Shown piece by piece: positions 51,193 to 59,018 of a stretch of 64,000 nt of DNA; positions within the stretch are counted from its first letter, which is position 1; every line of letters begins with the position of its first letter. The stretch is from Arthrobacter ruber. Lineage in GTDB: Bacteria > Actinomycetota > Actinomycetes > Actinomycetales > Micrococcaceae. Location of the stretch: contig NZ_PPTH01000018.1 in the NCBI RefSeq assembly GCF_002954225.1, positions 496,001 to 560,000 on the forward strand, read 5' to 3'. The notes beneath the pieces were generated by a model, which did not search any database, was not told the origin of the DNA, and saw only the letters and a list, made by a program, of their open reading frames with translations. Position numbers and translations under genes: made by a program.

Positions 51193-53553
51193 GTGGCTGC
51201 GCACGACTCCCTCATCCCCCTGCTCGGGGGCGGACCAGAACCCGAGCAGCTGCTGCATGTCCGGGAGATCCCTGCCCGGGACGCCGAGCATGCGCCCTGG
51301 CCGGAGTGGGCCCACCCCGACGTCGTCTCCGCCTTCACCCTGCGCGGCGTCCGCGAGCCCTGGCGCCACCAGGTGGAAGGCGCCACCTCCGCCCATGAGG
51401 GATCGCACACCATCATCGCCACGGGCACCGCGTCCGGGAAATCGCTGTGCTACCAGCTGCCGGTGCTCGACGAGATCCACCGCAGTGAACTGGCGAGCCG
51501 CGCGACGCTCGCCCCGAACGGGTCGGTGGCTCTCTACCTCGCGCCCACGAAGGCGCTCGCCGCCGACCAGCTCTCGGCGATCAACGCGCTGAAGCTGCCC
51601 ACCGTGCGCGCCGAGACGTACGACGGCGACACGGAATCGGGCGCACGGCGCTGGATCCGCGATCACGCCAACCTGGTCCTCGCGAACCCCGACATGCTGC
51701 ACTACGGCATCCTGCCCAACCACACGTGGTGGGCGCGGTTCTTCCGTCGGCTCAAGTACGTGGTCATCGACGAGGCGCACAGCTACCGGGGCGTGTTCGG
51801 GTCCCACGTCGCGAACCTCCTGCGGCGCCTGCGGCGGATCTGCGCGAGCTACGGGGCGCACCCCGTGTTCATCGGGGCGTCCGCCACCTCGGCCTCACCG
51901 GCCGCCTCCTTCGGCCGGCTGATCGGCGCCCCCGTGCAGGCGGTCGACCAGGACAGCTCCCCGCACGGCTCCACCACCGTGGCCTTCTGGGAACCGCAGC
52001 TCACCGGGATGAAGGGCGAGAACGGTGCCCCCTCCCGACGGACGGTCATCGCGGAGACGTCCGACCTCCTCGCCAATCTCGTGTCCTCGCAGGTGAGGAC
52101 CATCGCGTTCATCAAGTCGAGGCGCGGCGCGGAGAGCATCGCGCAGACCTCCCGGCGGATGCTCGAGGACGTGCACCCGAGCCTGCCGCACCGCATCGCC
52201 GCGTACCGCTCGGGTTACCTACCGGAGGAGCGGCGGGCCCTCGAGGCGTCGCTGCGCAGCGGGGAGCTGCTGGGCGTGGCCAGTACCTCGGCGCTGGAGC
52301 TGGGGATCGACATCTCGGGCCTCGACGCCGTCCTCGTGGCCGGCTGGCCGGGCACCCGTGCCTCGCTCATGCAGCAGATCGGCAGGGCCGGGCGGTCGGG
52401 CCAGGACGCCATCGCCGCATTCGTCGCCAGCGACGATCCCCTCGACACCTATCTCGTGCACCATCCGGAGGCAGTGTTCGACCTCGCCGTCGAGGCCACC
52501 GTGTTCGACCCCTCCAATCCGTACGTGCTCGGCCCGCACCTGTGCTCCGCGGCAGCCGAACTGCCGCTGACGGAGGCGGACCTCGGTCTCTTCGGGGCGA
52601 CGTCGGAGGACCTGCTCGGGACCCTGTGCGAGCAGGGGTTCCTCCGGCGCCGGCCCGCGGGCTGGTTCTGGACCCACCCCCAGAGCGCTGCGGCCATGGT
52701 GAACCTCAGGGCGGACGGAGGCGGGCCGATCAACATCGTGGAGGCGGATTCCGGTGCTCTGCTCGGCACGATGGATTCGCCGCAGAGCCACTACCAGGCG
52801 CATCCCGGGGCGGTGTACGTCCACCAGGGGCGCACGTACGTGGTGCAGGAACTCAACGAGCAGGACCACTGCGCCGTGGTGGCCCGGGCGCATCCCGACT
52901 ACTACACCCAGGCGCGGGACGTCACGCAGATCGAGGTGATCGGACGGGACGTCAGCGCGCTGTGGGGCGGGGTGCTCGCGAACTTCGGGGACGTGAAGGT
53001 CACCACCCAGGTGGTCTCCTTCCAGCGCAAGGCGTTCTCCTCCAACGAGATCCTGGGTGAGGAGCCTTTGGAGCTCGGGGCCCGGGACCTGTTCACGAAG
53101 AGCGTGTGGTTCGAGATCAGCCCGGAGCTCCTCGAGGCGGAGGGAATCCTCGCGGAGGAGCTGCCCGGTGCGCTCCACGCCGCCGAGCACGCAGCGATCG
53201 GGCTGCTGCCACTCGTGGCCTCGAGCGACCGGTGGGACATCGGCGGCGTGTCGACGGCGCTGCACGCCGACACAGGCCTGCCGACCATCTTCGTGTACGA
53301 CGGGCATCCCGGCGGGGCGGGGTTCGCCGAGCGCGGGTTCGAGGCCGCCCGCACCTGGCTGGCGGCGACCCGCGACGCCATCGAGGCGTGCGAGTGCGAG
53401 TCCGGCTGCCCCTCCTGTGTGCAGTCCCCCAAGTGCGGCAACCGGAACAACCCGCTGAGCAAGGGCGGAGCCGTGGCGGTGCTGTCCCTCATCCTCAACC
53501 AGGCGGCCGGGGCGTCCGCCGACGGGGTCGCAGCCTCGCAACTGCGCTCCTGA
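51193..53553 (+). CDS. DEAD/DEAH-box helicase with C-terminal DUF1998 zinc domain (Hrq1/MrfA-like)
   Basis: A superfamily 2 helicase of 786 residues. Motif I is ATGTASGKSLCYQLP, motif II VIDEAHSYRG, motif III GASATSASP, and motif VI QQIGRAGRSGQ. The C-terminal DUF1998 domain has four cysteines in CECESGCPSC and VQSPKCGN, as in MrfA of Bacillus, which takes part in excision repair of crosslinked DNA. GTG at 51193 has GACAAT 6 nt upstream. It lies between topA and the tad locus, as in mycobacteria (Rv3649 by recollection). Confidence 0.92.
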   Translation: MAAHDSLIPLLGGGPEPEQLLHVREIPARDAEHAPWPEWAHPDVVSAFTLRGVREPWRHQVEGATSAHEGSHTIIATGTASGKSLCYQLPVLDEIHRSELASRATLAPNGSVALYLAPTKALAADQLSAINALKLPTVRAETYDGDTESGARRWIRDHANLVLANPDMLHYGILPNHTWWARFFRRLKYVVIDEAHSYRGVFGSHVANLLRRLRRICASYGAHPVFIGASATSASPAASFGRLIGAPVQAVDQDSSPHGSTTVAFWEPQLTGMKGENGAPSRRTVIAETSDLLANLVSSQVRTIAFIKSRRGAESIAQTSRRMLEDVHPSLPHRIAAYRSGYLPEERRALEASLRSGELLGVASTSALELGIDISGLDAVLVAGWPGTRASLMQQIGRAGRSGQDAIAAFVASDDPLDTYLVHHPEAVFDLAVEATVFDPSNPYVLGPHLCSAAAELPLTEADLGLFGATSEDLLGTLCEQGFLRRRPAGWFWTHPQSAAAMVNLRADGGGPINIVEADSGALLGTMDSPQSHYQAHPGAVYVHQGRTYVVQELNEQDHCAVVARAHPDYYTQARDVTQIEVIGRDVSALWGGVLANFGDVKVTTQVVSFQRKAFSSNEILGEEPLELGARDLFTKSVWFEISPELLEAEGILAEELPGALHAAEHAAIGLLPLVASSDRWDIGGVSTALHADTGLPTIFVYDGHPGGAGFAERGFEAARTWLAATRDAIEACECESGCPSCVQSPKCGNRNNPLSKGGAVAVLSLILNQAAGASADGVAASQLRS

Positions 53554-53602
53554 CGGTTCCCTCCCACCGCCCCCGCGCCGCGACAGGCCGCGGTGCACCC
53601 GC

Positions 53603-53989
53603 TCACGGCGGCGGTCCCGCCCTCGCCGCACCGACGGCGTCGGGCAGCAAGCCGGTGCTGCTGACCGACACGCGGACCACGACCGTCCCCGGGCCGGTCC
53701 CACCGACGGAACACTCCCGCACCGCGGCACCCTGGCGTCGCGCGACCGCCTCCGCGGCCGAGCAGGGGTCGTCTGCGGTGAGGCCCCGGGCGGCGTCGGC
53801 GGCCGCCAGGGCGGCCAGGTCGGCGGCTGTCGCCGCCTTCGAGGCCGCCGTCGTGGCCTGCAGCAGGAGGGCCGCCGATGCGATGAGAAGGAGCGCCAAC
53901 ACTGCGAGTCCTGCCATCAGCAGCGTCCCGGCTCCGTTCTCGGCGTCCAGGCCCTGCTGCCCGCTCCGTGATACCGGTGGCCTACCCAT
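53603..53989 (-). CDS. TadE-like protein, Rv3654c family
   Basis: A protein of 128 residues. A Gly-rich start (AENGAGTLLMAGLAVLALLLI) leads into one membrane helix, then an Ala-rich segment (ASKAATAADLAALAAADAARG) and a small extracytoplasmic domain with two Cys (DPCSAAEA and RECSVGG) that may pair. It is the last gene of the tad locus, probably a minor pilus or secretion-associated protein. GGAGG lies before ATG 53989; it overlaps the preceding gene by 8 nt. Confidence 0.85.
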   Translation of the reverse strand: MGRPPVSRSGQQGLDAENGAGTLLMAGLAVLALLLIASAALLLQATTAASKAATAADLAALAAADAARGLTADDPCSAAEAVARRQGAAVRECSVGGTGPGTVVVRVSVSSTGLLPDAVGAARAGPPP

Positions 53990-54449
53990 GATGTTCCTCC
54001 CTGCCCGATGCCGAGGCATGCAGCTCGATGCCCATCAGCTCGACGAACGGACCCTCGACCCGTGACCGTACCTCGACGGTCGCCCAGCCCGATCCGGAGA
54101 CGACCCGCGCCGACGCTCCGCGTCCGGCGAGGCGCTGCACCGTCTGTTCCACGGATGCGTTGCTCTCGCCCCGCATGACCTCACGGGCGCCTGCACGTGC
54201 CGCTTCCTCCAGCCGCAGCTGCACGGTGCCGACGTGGGCCGTACCCAGGAGGAGAGCGAGCAGGAGGACCAGGGCGGGCAACACTACGGCGACCTCGGCG
54301 GTGATCGACCCCTGCTGCGCCCGGTCCGATCCGCGGACCCGCGATCCGCATGTGCCCGCCCCGCACGCCGACGAGCGGTGCGCCGACGTCCGACAGGGGA
54401 CTCGCTGGACGCCGTCGCTGACGGCCGACCCGCCCCGGCCACCGCTCAT
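53982..54449 (-). CDS. TadE family minor pseudopilin-like protein
   Basis: A protein of 155 residues. After ~45 basic, Cys-containing residues it has QQGSITAEVAVVLPALVLLLALLLG, where a Gly precedes SITAE so that Glu falls at +5 of a prepilin-type cleavage site. The remainder is a short extracytoplasmic domain (VEVRSRVEGPF). The long N-terminal part is probably removed on processing or marks a later start. It overlaps the DUF4244 gene by one base. Confidence 0.87.
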   Translation of the reverse strand: MSGGRGGSAVSDGVQRVPCRTSAHRSSACGAGTCGSRVRGSDRAQQGSITAEVAVVLPALVLLLALLLGTAHVGTVQLRLEEAARAGAREVMRGESNASVEQTVQRLAGRGASARVVSGSGWATVEVRSRVEGPFVELMGIELHASASGREEHHG

Positions 54450-54997
54450 CAGCCGAAGCTGAGCGCCGAGGTGATCAGGGACATCAGGAGTCCCCTGACC
54501 TCACCGCTGGACAGGACCGCGACGAGGAGGGCGGCGAACCCCACCGCGGCGAGCGTGGCGATCGCGTATTCGGCAGTCGCCATCCCGGCTTCCCGGTCCA
54601 CCGGCGCGTTCCTGCTCCGGCGGATCACCTGCTCGTTCGACCTCCGCCGTCGCGCCTCCTCGCGGCGGGCGGACCGGGTGCCGCCGGATGCACCGGCGGC
54701 AGACGACCCGGAACCGCTCCCCCAGGAACGGTCTCCGGTGCTGACGGGCTGCGCGGGCAGAAGGACCGAGCGGGGCTGCGGCACGGGGCACGCGGCCGGG
54801 CTGTCGGTGACCTGCCCGCCTGCCCCTGCAGCCTCTTCGTGCGCCGGCCGAGCCGACCCGCGCCCGGGATCCGCCGTGCGGCTCGTGACGCCCTCCGGAA
54901 CCGGGCCGGTCGGGAGGCGGACGGCGCCCCTGATGCCGGCGTCGGGGTCCTGCAGTGCCGGATCCCCGGTCTCCCTCTGGTGCAATCGCTGTGCCAT
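54449..54997 (-). CDS. DUF4244 family Flp-type pilin with unusually long N-terminal region
   Basis: A frame of 182 codons. Only the last ~48 residues are the DUF4244 pilin: DREAG then MATAEYAIATLAAVGF, with Gly before the cut and Glu +5/Tyr +6, the Flp prepilin consensus. The first ~135 residues are disordered, rich in Pro, Gly, Ser and Arg, with no known match. ATG 54997 has a strong AAGGAG (55005-55010) and the whole frame keeps GC-rich third positions, so it is probably translated. An internal GTG at 54628, with CGGAGG (54641-54646) 12 nt upstream, would give a 59-residue prepilin of normal size with a 15-residue leader. Confidence 0.78.
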   Translation of the reverse strand: MAQRLHQRETGDPALQDPDAGIRGAVRLPTGPVPEGVTSRTADPGRGSARPAHEEAAGAGGQVTDSPAACPVPQPRSVLLPAQPVSTGDRSWGSGSGSSAAGASGGTRSARREEARRRRSNEQVIRRSRNAPVDREAGMATAEYAIATLAAVGFAALLVAVLSSGEVRGLLMSLITSALSFG

Positions 54998-55004
54998 GAC
55001 GTCT

Positions 55005-55035
55005 CCTTTTCATCGACGTGGAATGCGGTCCACGT
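55005..55035 (-). promoter_or_regulatory. Ribosome-binding site and adjacent hairpin before the DUF4244 gene
   Basis: AAGGAG (55005-55010) lies 7 nt before the ATG. Just upstream, ACGTGGA and TCCACGT (55016-55035) form a perfect 7-bp stem with a 6-nt loop. In mRNA the hairpin would sit 5 nt from the ribosome-binding site and could affect translation or mark an end processed from the tadC transcript. Confidence 0.45.
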
Positions 55036-55140
55036 GGCGGAAGCGACGGTCGTCGCAGGACCAACTCTGGCGGTGCCACACCTGGTACCGGACGAGGTAC
55101 CGGGCTAAGTGGATAACCATCCGCCACCCGGACAGCACCG

Positions 55141-55752
55141 TCAGAGCGCCGGCAGGAGACCCAGCACGACGGGTACCACGCCCAGGCAGATGAAGGCCGG
55201 CAGGGAGCACAGACCGAGCGGCAGGACGAGCTGCACGCCCAGGGCGGCAGCCTTCCTGTCGATCTCGCGGTTGTGCCGGCGTCGTAGCTGGGCGGCGTGG
55301 GCATGCAGGAGTGCCGCCGACGGGGCCCCCGTGGAGGTGGCGAAGCGAAGGCCTTCGCGGACCTCCGCGACGCACCGCCGCGGATAGGGACCGCCGCGCT
55401 CTCGCCGGCGGAGCACCGGGCGTCCTGCCGCGGGTGTGCCCGCACCTCCTTCGCCGACGTCCCAGGCCGCCTCCCACGACGCGCCCAGGAGTCGCGCAGC
55501 ATGGACGCGGCCCAGGGGCGAACCCACCTCGGGCTCGCAGGCGCCGGCGATGACCGAGAGGGCGCTCTCGACCGATGCCCCGGATGACAGCAGCACCGCC
55601 AGCAGATCGAGCATGAGCGGCGCGTCCCGGATGCCCCGCCCCTCCCGCTGTTCCGCCGCCGGTCGGGGACGCGACCCGGAGCGGCCCGACGGGAGAGCCA
55701 GGACGAAGGCACCGGCGGCGAGCAGGACGGATACGGTCAGCCCCGCCGTCAC
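55141..55752 (-). CDS. Type II secretion F-domain protein, TadC-like
   Basis: A protein of 203 residues. The N-terminal helix and the GspF/TadC domain (LMLDLLAVLLSSGASVESALS, FATSTGAPSAALLHAHA) are followed by C-terminal helices (VQLVLPLGLCSLPAFICLG). It forms the inner-membrane platform with TadB. The central stretch PVLRRRERGGPYPRR is more basic than usual; the frame is intact through it. GTG at 55752 overlaps tadB by 4 nt. The DUF4244 gene follows after 143 bp. Confidence 0.87.
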   Translation of the reverse strand: MTAGLTVSVLLAAGAFVLALPSGRSGSRPRPAAEQREGRGIRDAPLMLDLLAVLLSSGASVESALSVIAGACEPEVGSPLGRVHAARLLGASWEAAWDVGEGGAGTPAAGRPVLRRRERGGPYPRRCVAEVREGLRFATSTGAPSAALLHAHAAQLRRRHNREIDRKAAALGVQLVLPLGLCSLPAFICLGVVPVVLGLLPAL

Positions 55753-56540
55753 GGATCACCTCCGGCCCGTCGCACGAGGGCGCCGGACCAGATCCGCGAC
55801 ACGATCATGAGCAGGAGGCCCGCGGCAAGGGCCAGCCGCCCGAGGAACGACCCCAGCAGTACCTCCAGCGAATTCAGGCCGAGGGCGAACCCGAGGAACA
55901 ACCCGACGGCCGGCAGCCAGGCGAGCAGGACGACGGTCGCCCGAGGACCGGCCAGGGCTGTCTCCCGCGCCGAGAGGCCCTCGAGATCGGCGTCGAGCTG
56001 CGCCGCGTATCGTTCGAGGATCCCGGCCAGGGGCGCCCCGCTCCGCTCGGCGACGACCAGGCATCCGACCAGGTCCACCCACAGCCGGTCGGTCTGCGCC
56101 CGCGTCCTCCCCGCACCGGCGAGGCCGGTGCCCCCGGTGGCCTGGCGCAGCGCATCGGGAATGCCCAGACCGAGTTCGGCGGCTCGACGCGCCGTCCCGA
56201 TCACCGGCAGGGCCTCCACCGCGAATGTGCTCCGGCGGTCGGCGTACACGCTCTCCATGTCCGCCCACAGGGTGTGGGGCGGGCGTCCCGCCCGAAGGAG
56301 CCCGGCCAGTTGGTGGACGAACAGCGGAAGCTCGTGGGGGTCGACGGCGGTGCGTCGCCCGCCGTATCGGGCCCTGGTCCCGCCATGACCGGGCATCCTC
56401 GATGACAGGGGACCGCGCAGGCCCTCGCCGGCCGGTGCGCAGGCCCGCCCCGCCGGTCTGCTCCCGGTCGGTGCGGCCCGGGACAGTGAGAGGATCACGC
56501 CGGAGCCCGCCAGGAGGAGCGCCACCATCAGCCCTGTCAC
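55749..56540 (-). CDS. Type II secretion F-domain protein, TadB-like
   Basis: A protein of 263 residues. One N-terminal helix (GLMVALLLAGSGVILSL), then a GspF domain (ELPLFVHQLAGLLRAGRPP, LVVAERSGAPLAGILERYA) and two C-terminal helices (VVLLAWLPAVGLFLGFALG). Start taken as GTG at 56540, which overlaps the tadA stop by 4 nt (GTGA); another GTG lies 7 codons upstream at 56561. It partners TadC in the membrane platform. Confidence 0.87.
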   Translation of the reverse strand: MTGLMVALLLAGSGVILSLSRAAPTGSRPAGRACAPAGEGLRGPLSSRMPGHGGTRARYGGRRTAVDPHELPLFVHQLAGLLRAGRPPHTLWADMESVYADRRSTFAVEALPVIGTARRAAELGLGIPDALRQATGGTGLAGAGRTRAQTDRLWVDLVGCLVVAERSGAPLAGILERYAAQLDADLEGLSARETALAGPRATVVLLAWLPAVGLFLGFALGLNSLEVLLGSFLGRLALAAGLLLMIVSRIWSGALVRRAGGDP

Positions 56541-57856
56541 GGCACGCCACGGCCTGCACACGGCCGCCCGGGCTCGGACGCGGGCACCGGTCCGGGCCAG
56601 CCCACGCGGTGGGCGAAGTCGTCCCAGCCCGCGGCACGGCGGCAGCCCGCTCCTGAGTCGACGAGGACGGGCCGGACCATCAGACCCGGCGATCCGCCGC
56701 GCTCCAGCAGACTGAGGCTCTCCACACGACGGCCCTGCCGGTCGCGCACGATATGGACCACGACGTCGACCGCGCTGGCCGCCTGCAGCGCGAGCGCGTC
56801 CTGCGTCAGGCCGGCGAGAGCCGCGAGCGCGCTCAACCGCGCCGGTACCGCCTCGGCGGAGTTCGCGTGGATGGTCGCCCCTCCGCCGTCGTGTCCGGTA
56901 TTCATCGCCGCCAGCAGTTCACGGACCTCAGCGCCCCTGCACTCGCCGACCACGAGCCGGTCGGGCCGCATCCGCAGGGCCTGCCGGACGAGCTCGGTGA
57001 GGTCCAGCACTCCTGCACCCTCGAGATTGCCGTGGCGGGACTGGAGCCCCACGGTGTGCGGGTGCGCGGGATTCAGCTCGGCGGCGTCCTCGACCAGCAC
57101 GACGCGTTCGGTAGGATCCGCCAGCCCGAGGAGCGCGGACAGGAGCGTGGTCTTGCCCGTCCCCGTCGCTCCGCTGACGAGGAAGTTCAGGCGGCTCCGC
57201 ATCATCAGGGCGAGGGCGTCGGCCATCGCAGGCGCCACGGTCCCGTTGGCGGTGAGCTCGGTCAGGGAGAAGACCCGCGGGCGCCTGACGCGGATGGACA
57301 GCAGGGTGCCCGCCGTCGAGATGGGAGGCAGGACGGCGTGGACCCTGAGCCCGTCGAGGCGGACGTCCACGGCGGGACACCCGTCGTCGAGGCGCCGCCC
57401 TCCGGCCGCCACGAGGCGGACGGCCAGGGCCCGGACCTCACCGTCCGTGGAGAAGACGCGGCCGACCCGCCGGAGCCCGGCGTCGCCGTCGACCCACACG
57501 TCGTCGGGGCCGTTGACGAGGATGTCCGTGATGGACTCCTCGGCGAGGAGGTGCTCGAGCGGCCCGAGTCCCTTGAGTTCGGCCCGCACCCTGTCCAGCG
57601 CCGACAGGGTGCCCTCCGAGCCGAGCAGCCTCCCGCTCGAACCCACCGCGTCGGCGAACGCCGCGCCGGTCGCCCGGACATCACCGGCCAGGACCGCCCT
57701 GCGGACCGAGTCCACCATCGATGCTGCCCCGGGATCACCGGCCGACGACGCCCCGGTGTCCGTCGAACCGCGTGTGCCGGAGCGGGCCGGCGCGTGCCCG
57801 GGGGTGGAGCGCAGCTGACGCCTCGTGGGTGCGTCCTGTCCGCCGTCACCGCTCAT
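56537..57856 (-). CDS. tadA: CpaF/TadA family secretion ATPase
   Basis: A protein of 439 residues of the type II/IV secretion ATPase family. Walker A is SGATGTGKTTLL, the Asp box VVLVEDAAELNP, Walker B around RPDRLVVGECRGAEV, and the His box HDGGGATIHANS. An N-terminal ~45-residue disordered segment precedes the helical domain (LAEESITDILVNGPDDVWVD). It powers assembly of the pilus or secretion by hexamer rotation. Start overlaps the upstream gene by 4 nt. Confidence 0.93.
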   Translation of the reverse strand: MSGDGGQDAPTRRQLRSTPGHAPARSGTRGSTDTGASSAGDPGAASMVDSVRRAVLAGDVRATGAAFADAVGSSGRLLGSEGTLSALDRVRAELKGLGPLEHLLAEESITDILVNGPDDVWVDGDAGLRRVGRVFSTDGEVRALAVRLVAAGGRRLDDGCPAVDVRLDGLRVHAVLPPISTAGTLLSIRVRRPRVFSLTELTANGTVAPAMADALALMMRSRLNFLVSGATGTGKTTLLSALLGLADPTERVVLVEDAAELNPAHPHTVGLQSRHGNLEGAGVLDLTELVRQALRMRPDRLVVGECRGAEVRELLAAMNTGHDGGGATIHANSAEAVPARLSALAALAGLTQDALALQAASAVDVVVHIVRDRQGRRVESLSLLERGGSPGLMVRPVLVDSGAGCRRAAGWDDFAHRVGWPGPVPASEPGRPCAGRGVP

Positions 57857-58914
57857 CCTGCACGCTCGAGGCCGGTACAGACGGAGGCGACGAGCGTCCG
57901 TGCCTTCCGCGGCAGGGGGAACCCCAGCATCCTGCCACCGGCTTCGGCCCCGGAGGCTCCACGCACGAACGGCAGGTACGGCAGGGGCCCCGGTCGCCCG
58001 ATGACCTCCGCCAGATGCCACGCGTCGAGTCCCTCGAGCACGGGCCCGCGCAGCACCACGGTCGTGGGCAGGGAACCGTGCGCCGACAGGACACCTCCCA
58101 GGGCCGTGAGGCTGCGTGGTCGGGACGGCACGAGGACCACGAGCTGATCGCACAGGGACGTCAGGGCGGAGGACGCGGGCAGGCTGCCGAGGTCCACGAC
58201 GCTGACGTCGAACGCGCTGCGGGCGGCCTCCAGGGTGGCGGCAGCGGATTCCATGCCGTGCTCCGCGCCGTTCCCGGCACCACCGGAGTGGGACAGTACC
58301 GCGAGCTTCCCCTCGGCGGGCAGCGCGGACACCAGCTGGTCCGGGTTGAGCGTCCCCCGGAGGTCCTGCAGGTCATTCCACCGCACGCCGGGGCGTTCCT
58401 CCATGCCCAGGGCGAGATCCAGTCCGCCGGCCAGCGGCTGACCGTCGACGAGCAGGGTGGAGTTGCCCCGGCGGGCCAGGGTGCGCGCGCACCAGAAGGC
58501 GAGGGTACTGACGCCGCATCCTCCGGCCGTGCCGACGAAGCCCACCACCGCCCCGGTGGCAGCCGGGTTCACGCGCCGGCCGATGTGTTCGGCGAGCCAC
58601 GCCGTGCCCTGGGGCAGGATGACGACGCGGGAGGATGCCAGGCGGGCGGCGGTCCCCCACGCCGCCGATTCGTGGTCCGCAGCCCCCACCACGATGACCT
58701 CCCGATGCCCTGCCACCCCCGCCTCGGCCTGTTCCGGACCGACGAGCAGCACGGCCGGATCCAGGGGGAGAGCGGCTGCGAGGCTCTCGACGAAGAGCGG
58801 GGAGACGCCCGCTGCGGCGCCGACGCGCGCCACCTGGTCCCGCACGTCCTGCGAGCCGCCCGCGAGGACCACGGGCCGCCGGCCTGCGGTGGGGATCCAG
58901 GTCTGCTGCCTCAT
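57853..58914 (-). CDS. CpaE/TadZ-like atypical MinD-family ATPase (Ssd-like)
   Basis: A protein of 353 residues. A receiver-like N-terminal domain precedes a MinD fold whose P-loop reads VGFVGTAGGCGVSTLAF: the signature Lys before Ser-Thr is replaced by Val, as in TadZ/CpaE proteins. Further motifs are STLLVDGQPLAGGLDLALG and VVDLGSLPA. Such proteins position the Tad machinery; the mycobacterial relative Ssd (Rv3660c by recollection) affects septum formation. It is the first gene of the tad operon and is divergent from the polymerase-like gene. Confidence 0.87.
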   Translation of the reverse strand: MRQQTWIPTAGRRPVVLAGGSQDVRDQVARVGAAAGVSPLFVESLAAALPLDPAVLLVGPEQAEAGVAGHREVIVVGAADHESAAWGTAARLASSRVVILPQGTAWLAEHIGRRVNPAATGAVVGFVGTAGGCGVSTLAFWCARTLARRGNSTLLVDGQPLAGGLDLALGMEERPGVRWNDLQDLRGTLNPDQLVSALPAEGKLAVLSHSGGAGNGAEHGMESAAATLEAARSAFDVSVVDLGSLPASSALTSLCDQLVVLVPSRPRSLTALGGVLSAHGSLPTTVVLRGPVLEGLDAWHLAEVIGRPGPLPYLPFVRGASGAEAGGRMLGFPLPRKARTLVASVCTGLERAG

Positions 58915-59006
58915 GCCCCAACCCTCGCCGCGTGGGTCCGGAGCGCGCGACCGGATCGCCGCTATGTGGACAATCCGCTGATTGCAGGAATGACACCGCC
59001 ACCGCC

Positions 59007-59012
59007 GACAAT
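59007..59012 (+). promoter_or_regulatory. Leaderless -10 of the polymerase-like gene
   Basis: GACAAT ends 6 nt before the ATG at 59019, which decides between two in-frame ATGs (59013 and 59019). Confidence 0.5.
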
Positions 59013-59018
59013 ATGGAC

